Source: Flavobacterium psychrophilum
Lineage (GTDB): Bacteria > Bacteroidota > Bacteroidia > Flavobacteriales > Flavobacteriaceae
Assembly: GCA_020720185.1 (NCBI GenBank)
Contig: DYPB01000028.1
Coordinates: forward strand, 1 to 11,218
Reading direction: 5' to 3'
DNA: 11,218 bases
Numbering within the stretch: position 1 is the stretch's first letter; each line of letters starts with the position of its first letter. Made by a program: the position numbers and the translations under genes. Positions 7,278-11,218 of the stretch are shown one piece after another. The notes beneath the pieces were generated by a model. It was not told the DNA's origin, searched no databases, and was given only the letters and a program-made list of their open reading frames with translations.

Positions 7278-7302
7278 ATATAATTTTCTAAACCAAATAA
7301 TA

Positions 7303-8859
7303 ATGCTAGAAATAATAATTACACTAATGCTTGCCATTCCTGCTGGATTTGGTATTGCAAAATATTTAGAGAAAGAAAGCGTTTCAACCTTTGTGAAAAA
7401 TGCAAAGAAAGAAGCCGCATCAATATTAAGAGATGCAAATGTTGAAGCCGAAAACATCAAAAAAGACAAGATGTTGCAGGCTAAAGAGAAGTTTTTGGAA
7501 CTAAAAGCAGAACACGAACAGGTAATTTTATCAAGAGATAGAAAAGTTGCTGAAGTTGAAAAACGAGTTCGAGATAAAGAATCATTGGTTTCCAATGAAT
7601 TATCAAAAGCTAAAAAAATCAACGATGATTTTGAATCAAAAACCAAAGAATATACCTCAAAAATTGAGTTGCTTGAAAAAAAGCAAATCGAAATTGATAA
7701 AATGCACAAAAGCCAAGTAACACAACTTGAAGTAATATCAGGATTGTCAGCAGAAGAAGCTAAAAATCAATTAGTTGAAAGTTTAAAAGGTGAGGCAAAA
7801 GCACAGGCAATGTCTATTATTCAAGAAACTATTGAAGAGGCTAAACTAACGGCACATCAAGAGGCTAAAAAAATCATTATCAGCACAATACAACGAGTTG
7901 GAACAGAAGAAGCAGTTGAAAATTGTGTGTCAGTATTTAATATTGAGTCAGATGATGTAAAAGGACGAATTATTGGTCGTGAGGGTAGAAATATCCGTGC
8001 AATAGAAGATGCAACAGGAGTCCAAATTATTGTTGATGATACTCCAGAAGCAATTATTTTATCATGTTTTGATCCTGTAAGAAGAGAAATTGCTCGATTA
8101 GCTTTGCATAAATTGGTTACAGATGGTAGAATTCATCCTGCTAGAATTGAAGAAGTAGTTGCAAAAACAACCAAACAAATTGACGATGAAATTATAGAAA
8201 TTGGCAAACGAACAGTAGTTGATTTAGGCATACATGGCTTACATCCCGAACTTATTAGAATTGTAGGTCGAATGAAATATCGTTCATCTTATGGGCAAAA
8301 TTTATTGCAACACTCTCGTGAAGTTTCAAAACTTTGTGGAATTATGGCTGCCGAATTAGGTTTGAATGTAAAATTAGCAAAAAGAGCTGGTTTACTTCAC
8401 GATATTGGTAAAGTACCTGATACTGAAAGCGACTTGCCGCACGCACTTTTAGGAATGCAATGGGCAGAAAAATATGGAGAAAAAGAAGAAGTTTGTAACG
8501 CCATTGGAGCTCATCACGACGAAATAGAAATGAAATCTTTACTATCGCCAATTATACAAGTTTGCGATGCAATTTCAGGTGCTCGTCCTGGAGCAAGACG
8601 ACAAGTAATGGATTCCTACATTCAACGATTGAAAGATTTAGAAGAAGTTGCCTTTGGATTTGCAGGTGTTAAAAATGCCTATGCCATTCAGGCAGGTCGA
8701 GAATTGCGTGTAATTGTAGAAAGTGAAAAAGTATCTGATGAAAAAGCCATGAGACTATCATTTGATATTTCTCAAAAAATTCAAACAGAAATGACTTATC
8801 CTGGTCAGGTGAAAATTACAGTTATTAGAGAAACTCGTGCAGTTAATGTAGCAAAATAA
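7303..8859 (+). CDS. rny: Ribonuclease Y
   Basis: A 518-aa membrane-anchored endoribonuclease that starts mRNA decay. Domains in order: an N-terminal membrane segment (about 3-20, [16 protein letters not shown]), a long charged coiled coil (about 30-200), a KH RNA-binding domain (about 208-275) with [15 protein letters not shown] at 221-235, and an HD phosphohydrolase domain (about 330-430). HD residues seen are H337 (LLQHSRE), H366 and D367 (LLHDIGK), H404/H405 (AHHDE) and D422 ([11 protein letters not shown]). Length is the family's usual ~520 aa and all motifs are intact. The ATG at 7303 places the membrane segment at the very N-terminus, as expected. It starts 26 bp after the U-tract of the candidate 6S RNA and is followed by a strong terminator. 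Confidence 0.96.
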   Translation: MLEIIITLMLAIPAGFGIAKYLEKESVSTFVKNAKKEAASILRDANVEAENIKKDKMLQAKEKFLELKAEHEQVILSRDRKVAEVEKRVRDKESLVSNELSKAKKINDDFESKTKEYTSKIELLEKKQIEIDKMHKSQVTQLEVISGLSAEEAKNQLVESLKGEAKAQAMSIIQETIEEAKLTAHQEAKKIIISTIQRVGTEEAVENCVSVFNIESDDVKGRIIGREGRNIRAIEDATGVQIIVDDTPEAIILSCFDPVRREIARLALHKLVTDGRIHPARIEEVVAKTTKQIDDEIIEIGKRTVVDLGIHGLHPELIRIVGRMKYRSSYGQNLLQHSREVSKLCGIMAAELGLNVKLAKRAGLLHDIGKVPDTESDLPHALLGMQWAEKYGEKEEVCNAIGAHHDEIEMKSLLSPIIQVCDAISGARPGARRQVMDSYIQRLKDLEEVAFGFAGVKNAYAIQAGRELRVIVESEKVSDEKAMRLSFDISQKIQTEMTYPGQVKITVIRETRAVNVAK

Positions 8860-8876
8860 ATCAAATAAATTATATG

Positions 8877-8918
8877 AAAATCACGAATTGGAAATGTTTT
8901 CATAATTCGTGATTTTTT
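8877..8918. terminator. Terminator shared by convergent rny and xerD
   Basis: A 13-bp perfect stem (8877-8889 with 8904-8916; core ATCACGAATT / AATTCGTGAT) with a 14-nt loop is followed by six T on the plus strand. On the minus strand the stem ends in TTTT. It begins 17 bp after the rny stop and overlaps the first bases of the xerD stop codon, so it serves both genes. Confidence 0.9.
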
Positions 8919-9813
8919 ATTTTCTAGGATGAAAATTATTGATAACCTCCGATAGGTATTTTTTGTCAAGATGTACATAAATTTCTGTTGTTGTGATACT
9001 TTCATGACCAAGCATTAATTGTATCGACCGCAAATCGGCACCATTTTCAAGTAAATGAGTCGCAAATGAATGGCGAAATGTATGAGGTGAAATGGCTTTG
9101 TTCATCTCTATTTTTTTTGCCAAATCTTTTATAATTGTAAAAATCATAGCTCGAGTAAGCCCTCCACCTCGGCGATTTAAAAACAAAAAATCTTCGTGTC
9201 CTTTCTGAATTTTTAGATACAATCTATCCGTATTTTTATAAATTTCGATATATTTTTGAGTATAATTTCCGATAGGAACAAAGCGTTGTTTATTACCTTT
9301 TCCTGTTATTTTTATAAAACCTTCGTCAAAATAAAGATCTGATATTTTTAGAGTAACCAATTCCGAAACCCTTAAACCACAACCATATAGCATTTCGAGC
9401 ATGGCTCTGTTTCGCTCCCCTTCTTTAGTTGATAAATCTATTGCTTTTATCAAATTATCAATTTCATTTACAGATAAAGTATCTGGCAATTTTCTGCCTG
9501 TTTTTGGTGTTTCAATCAATTCTAATGGATTATCTGGGCGATAATCTTCAAAAATTAAATAGTTGAAAAAACTTTTTAATCCCGAAATAATTCTGGCTTG
9601 CGATCGTGGATTAACCTCTTTTGCAATGGTATAAACAAATTGTTGAATAGTTTGTTCGTCAATTTTTATAGGAGAAACCTTAATATTATTTTCAATCAAA
9701 AAGTTACACAACCGCTCTAAATCAAAGCCATAATTCTCAATAGTATTAGCAGACAGACCTCGTTCTATCCGCAAATAGGATTGATAATTCTTTATGTATA
9801 ATTTCCAATTCAT
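8917..9813 (-). CDS. xerD: Tyrosine recombinase XerD
   Basis: A 298-aa site-specific recombinase that resolves chromosome dimers at dif with a Xer partner. The core-binding domain spans about 1-90 (YIKNYQSYLRIERGLSANTI), the catalytic domain about 108-298. All catalytic residues are present: R148 (GCGLRVSEL), K172 (TGKGNKQRF), H244 and R247 (PHTFRHSFATHLL), H270 (MLGHESITTTEIY) and nucleophile Y279. Length and the absence of the extra helix found in integron IntI proteins point to the housekeeping enzyme rather than an integrase. The ATG at 9813 lies 27 bp after the terminator of the upstream toxin-antitoxin operon. A weak -7-like GATATTTG ends 4 bp before the ATG, which would give an almost leaderless transcript. 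Its first 14 bp and upstream flank are duplicated at 10461-10525. Confidence 0.95.
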   Translation of the reverse strand: MNWKLYIKNYQSYLRIERGLSANTIENYGFDLERLCNFLIENNIKVSPIKIDEQTIQQFVYTIAKEVNPRSQARIISGLKSFFNYLIFEDYRPDNPLELIETPKTGRKLPDTLSVNEIDNLIKAIDLSTKEGERNRAMLEMLYGCGLRVSELVTLKISDLYFDEGFIKITGKGNKQRFVPIGNYTQKYIEIYKNTDRLYLKIQKGHEDFLFLNRRGGGLTRAMIFTIIKDLAKKIEMNKAISPHTFRHSFATHLLENGADLRSIQLMLGHESITTTEIYVHLDKKYLSEVINNFHPRK

Positions 9814-9864
9814 ACGGCAAATATCGTTATTTTTTGGTATAAAAAAACCACGCTCCTGGCGTGG
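9800..9864. repeat. Repeat copy A: xerD start, upstream flank and terminator
   Basis: This 65-bp unit matches 10461-10525 at 58 of 65 positions without gaps. It covers the first 14 bp of xerD, its upstream flank and most of a terminator stem. Its part from 9820 to 9872 also matches 11167-11218 at about 48 of 53 positions, with one gap. Confidence 0.9.
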
Positions 9865-9868
9865 TTTT
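9841..9868 (-). terminator. Terminator of the first toxin-antitoxin operon (copy A)
   Basis: A 10-bp perfect stem, AAAACCACGC (9844-9853) with GCGTGGTTTT (9859-9868) and loop TCCTG, is followed on the minus strand by further T for a run of seven. It lies between the RelE-like toxin gene and xerD, both on the minus strand, so it insulates xerD from toxin-antitoxin transcription. Confidence 0.9.
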
Positions 9869-9885
9869 GATTTAGTGCGACTTGT

Positions 9886-10212
9886 TTAAAGAAAATTTTT
9901 TAATAATGATACTATTTCTTGGTCAGAAATATCATTTCTTTCTCCTTTACTGTAAATTGATGGAAAAATAACTTTAAATTCGTTTGTTTTTACAAATGTT
10001 ATAATTCTTGCTCCCTCACTTTTTCCTTTACCTTTCGATGCAATTGCAAGCCGAACTTTATAAACTTCATTTCCCAACAGCGTTCCCAAAGTTGGATTTT
10101 CAGAAATATTTTCAGCTAATAATACCATTTCATCTTTTAACGAGGCATATTTTTTGATTAATTTTTTTGCTTCTTTTTTAAAATTATCTGACAATTCAAT
10201 TTCATATTTCAT
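9886..10212 (-). CDS. RelE/ParE superfamily toxin
   Basis: A 108-aa type II toxin; RelE-like members cleave mRNA, often at the ribosome. Seen: an N-terminal beta strand and two charged helices (residues 2-35, with DNFKKEAKKLIKKY), then the core VYKVRLAIASKGKGKSEG (50-67) and ARIITFVKTNEFKVIF (68-83), ending in SIYSKGERNDISDQEI (85-100). Basic residues in KVRLAIASKGKGKS are the likely RNA-contacting and catalytic surface. The gene overlaps the antitoxin by 11 bp, the classic coupled arrangement, and is followed by a terminator. The exact subfamily is not decided; the target is inference from the family. Confidence 0.85.
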   Translation of the reverse strand: MKYEIELSDNFKKEAKKLIKKYASLKDEMVLLAENISENPTLGTLLGNEVYKVRLAIASKGKGKSEGARIITFVKTNEFKVIFPSIYSKGERNDISDQEIVSLLKNFL

Positions 10213-10420
10213 TTAAAAAATCGCTTAATGAAGTTGTTTTCATCTTAGCTTTTTTAATCAACGACATTTCTTTAAAACCTTGTTTAATGTTTTTTAAAAT
10301 CTTCTCTTTCTTAAATGATTTTTCAACTTTGATATTCGCATCAATTTTGGCGATTTTTTTTGCCAAACTTAAAAACGATTTTCCCGATTTTGTGCGTTCG
10401 TTTACAGTAATTGTTGTCAT
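10202..10420 (-). CDS. Antitoxin partner of the RelE-like toxin
   Basis: A 72-aa basic protein whose position upstream of, and 11-bp overlap with, a RelE-like toxin identify it as the antitoxin. The N-terminal part (TTITVNERTKSGKSFLSLAK) could be a dimerising, DNA-binding strand-helix segment. The C-terminal part (IKQGFKEMSLIKKAKMKTTS, then LSDFLNEI) looks like the flexible toxin-binding tail usual in these pairs. No named antitoxin family is certain. Autorepression at its own promoter (10440-10469) would be normal for the class but is inference. Confidence 0.8.
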   Translation of the reverse strand: MTTITVNERTKSGKSFLSLAKKIAKIDANIKVEKSFKKEKILKNIKQGFKEMSLIKKAKMKTTSLSDFLNEI

Positions 10421-10439
10421 AATCTTTTAAATTTTTATA

Positions 10440-10469
10440 CAAAGTTACAAAGCTTTTTTGAATTTCCAA
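10440..10469 (-). promoter_or_regulatory. Promoter of the first toxin-antitoxin operon
   Basis: On the minus strand a -7 element TAACTTTG (10440-10447) fits TAnnTTTG fully, and TTG (10467-10469) lies exactly 19 bp upstream as the -33 element. The -33 triplet falls inside the duplicated xerD start (ATGAATTGG). Transcription would begin near 10433, about 13 nt before the antitoxin ATG. Confidence 0.7.
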
Positions 10470-10525
10470 TTCATACGGTAAATATCGTCATTTTTTAGCA
10501 TAAAAAAACCACGATCGAGGCGTGG
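10461..10525. repeat. Repeat copy B, with a displaced xerD start
   Basis: This copy matches 9800-9864 at 58 of 65 positions. Read on the minus strand it runs from a weakened terminator through the xerD upstream flank to ATGAATTGGAAATT, the first 14 bp of xerD. The frame then departs and stops after MNWKFKKAL. It separates the two toxin-antitoxin operons. Confidence 0.9.
10502..10525 (-). terminator. Weakened terminator of the second toxin-antitoxin operon (copy B)
   Basis: Only a 5-bp stem (CCACG 10509-10513 with CGTGG 10521-10525) with a 7-nt loop remains, followed on the minus strand by seven T. Copies A and C have 10-bp stems because they keep the GCGTGGTTTT arm, which is replaced here by CGTGGAATAA. 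Termination is probably less efficient. Confidence 0.6.
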
Positions 10526-10547
10526 AATAATTCAATTTTTATTTACA

Positions 10548-10868
10548 TCAATATATTCTATCTATAAGTTTAGAAATATCTTGTTTACTATGCAAAATAC
10601 CAATAATTATAATTGTTTTTTTATTTTCATCAATTGTAAAATAAATACAATATGGAAAAAATCGAGGGTGAGCTATTCTAACATTCTCAAATATAGGATG
10701 ATAAATATAAGGATTTTTTTGTATTTTATGAATGATAGCAATTATGGAATCCGCAAATCGTTCTTCCAAATTAGTGTCTGGACTTTGGTCATAATACCAA
10801 TATTTTGCATCTTCAATATCGGTTTCAACATTATCAAAATAAGATAGTTTAAAATCAAACGCTATCAT
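10548..10868 (-). CDS. ParE/RelE-type toxin of the second module
   Basis: A 106-aa toxin of the RelE/ParE superfamily. Seen: an N-terminal strand and helix (FKLSYFDNVETDIEDAKYWY, residues 6-25), a second helix with FADSIIAIIHKIQKNPYIYH (38-57), then the strand region VRIAHPRFFPYCIYFTID (63-80) and the C-terminal strand IIIIGILHSKQDISKL (86-101). The R-FPY-IYF and GxxHxxxD pattern is typical of the ParE branch, whose members poison DNA gyrase, though some relatives cleave mRNA; the target is therefore inferred. The start codon overlaps the antitoxin stop as ATGA (10865-10868), so translation is coupled. The frame is complete. Confidence 0.85.
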   Translation of the reverse strand: MIAFDFKLSYFDNVETDIEDAKYWYYDQSPDTNLEERFADSIIAIIHKIQKNPYIYHPIFENVRIAHPRFFPYCIYFTIDENKKTIIIIGILHSKQDISKLIDRIY

Positions 10869-11101
10869 CGTTCAATTTCTCTCTTTAAAACTTCAAAAAG
10901 CATTTCGATTGGTTTTACTCGTTCTGGATTTTTTATAATAGCATTTAATCGTGAAGTTAATATTTCTTTGTGCCATGCAGGTATATCATCTGTTATTTCA
11001 TCAATATCAGGATATTGTTGTTTGATTAGTTTCCACTCCGAATGAGGAATATACATTCCCGAATTGTTTCCGTTGCTATCATGTAATGGTTGTATATTCA
11101 T
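10865..11101 (-). CDS. Antitoxin of the second module
   Basis: A 78-aa antitoxin directly upstream of, and overlapping by 4 bp, the ParE-type toxin. It opens with PLHDSNGNNSGMYIPHSEWK (residues 5-24), a strand-turn-strand start common in antitoxins of Bacteroidota toxin pairs. The later region PAWHKEILTSRLNAIIKNPE (41-60) resembles the short helical addiction-module component family (Unstab_antitox type), which wraps the toxin. DNA binding and autorepression are expected for the class, not shown. Confidence 0.8.
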   Translation of the reverse strand: MNIQPLHDSNGNNSGMYIPHSEWKLIKQQYPDIDEITDDIPAWHKEILTSRLNAIIKNPERVKPIEMLFEVLKREIER

Positions 11102-11121
11102 ATTCTAATCATTTTATGATG

Positions 11122-11129
11122 CAAATATA
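11122..11129 (-). promoter_or_regulatory. -7 element of the second toxin-antitoxin operon
   Basis: On the minus strand TATATTTG fits TAnnTTTG. It is 20 bp upstream of the antitoxin ATG. No clear TTG is seen 19-20 bp further upstream, so the -33 half is unsupported. Confidence 0.45.
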
Positions 11130-11166
11130 TAAAAAAAATATTTTATATTTTTCAGTAATTTTTTCT

Positions 11167-11218
11167 AATATCGTGCTTTTTTGGTATAAAAAACCACGCT
11201 TGTGGCGTGGTTTTGATT
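11167..11218. repeat. Repeat copy C at the window end
   Basis: This copy matches 9820-9872 at about 48 of 53 positions with one gap. It keeps the flank and the full terminator but lacks the xerD start codons that copy B carries. It runs to the window edge, so its far limit is unknown. Confidence 0.9.
11188..11214 (-). terminator. Terminator of a gene beyond the window (copy C)
   Basis: A 10-bp perfect stem, AAAACCACGC (11190-11199) with GCGTGGTTTT (11205-11214) and loop TTGTG, gives a run of six T on the minus strand. It should end a minus-strand gene that lies beyond the window. Confidence 0.85.

Noticed and set aside
7257..7709. Minus-strand frame of 150 codons over the start of rny
   Set aside because: It is the antisense shadow of the RNase Y coiled coil; the Ser/Phe-rich product reflects complementary Glu and Lys codons.
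8917..9813. Phage or integron integrase instead of XerD
   Set aside because: Length, catalytic motifs and lack of the IntI insertion fit the housekeeping enzyme, and no phage or integron genes are adjacent.
10581..10847. Plus-strand frame of 88 codons over the ParE-type toxin
   Set aside because: It is antisense to a toxin gene that has clear motifs and a coupled antitoxin.
9800..11218. attC sites or a dif/pdif site in the repeats, making this an integron or a XerD-mobilised module
   Set aside because: I see no GTTRRRY / RYYYAAC boxes and no paired 11-bp arms around a 6-bp core. The palindrome is an intrinsic terminator. A search with a Bacteroidota dif profile could still revise this.

Overview
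The window looks like an AT-rich chromosomal segment of a Bacteroidota bacterium, of flavobacterial or related type. The evidence is consistent. Promoters match the Bacteroidota -33 TTTG / -7 TAnnTTTG pattern. Starts are preceded by A-rich leaders with no Shine-Dalgarno sequence. There is a TonB-dependent receptor with an N-terminal carboxypeptidase-regulatory-like domain, an M23 peptidase of the type typical of this phylum, and a zapA - structured RNA - rny gene order.

Layout. (1) 1-126 is a nine-unit, 14-bp tandem repeat cut by the window edge. A textbook promoter (184-214) follows, then two unrecognised plus-strand genes (245-1180 and 1207-1653), probably one operon. (2) 1771-5976, minus strand: an exported M23 metallopeptidase followed by a TonB-dependent receptor; both have signal peptides and act in the envelope. 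Strong palindromes sit at each end of this pair. (3) 5977-6493 holds no confident gene. It contains a hairpin with a competing third arm, a stretch of possibly decayed coding sequence, and the promoter of the next operon. (4) 6494-8859, plus strand: a small coiled-coil protein, ZapA, a ~160-nt rod-like RNA that I read as a 6S RNA candidate, and RNase Y. (5) 8917-11218, minus strand: xerD, preceded by two type II toxin-antitoxin operons. Each operon is followed by a copy of the same terminator-centred repeat, and a third copy closes the window.

How the parts fit. Regions 2 to 4 are housekeeping: cell-wall turnover and outer-membrane uptake, divisome assembly, RNA turnover, and a candidate regulator of RNA polymerase. 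Region 5 is the accessory part. The repeat between the two toxin-antitoxin modules carries the first 14 bp of the xerD reading frame, so a module appears to have entered immediately upstream of xerD with duplication of the junction. The duplicated xerD start now lies exactly where the -33 element of the downstream antitoxin promoter should be. I see no clear new defence or metabolic system. The strongest leads are this cassette-like toxin-antitoxin array, the RNA between zapA and rny, and the unrecognised two-gene operon behind the 14-bp repeat.
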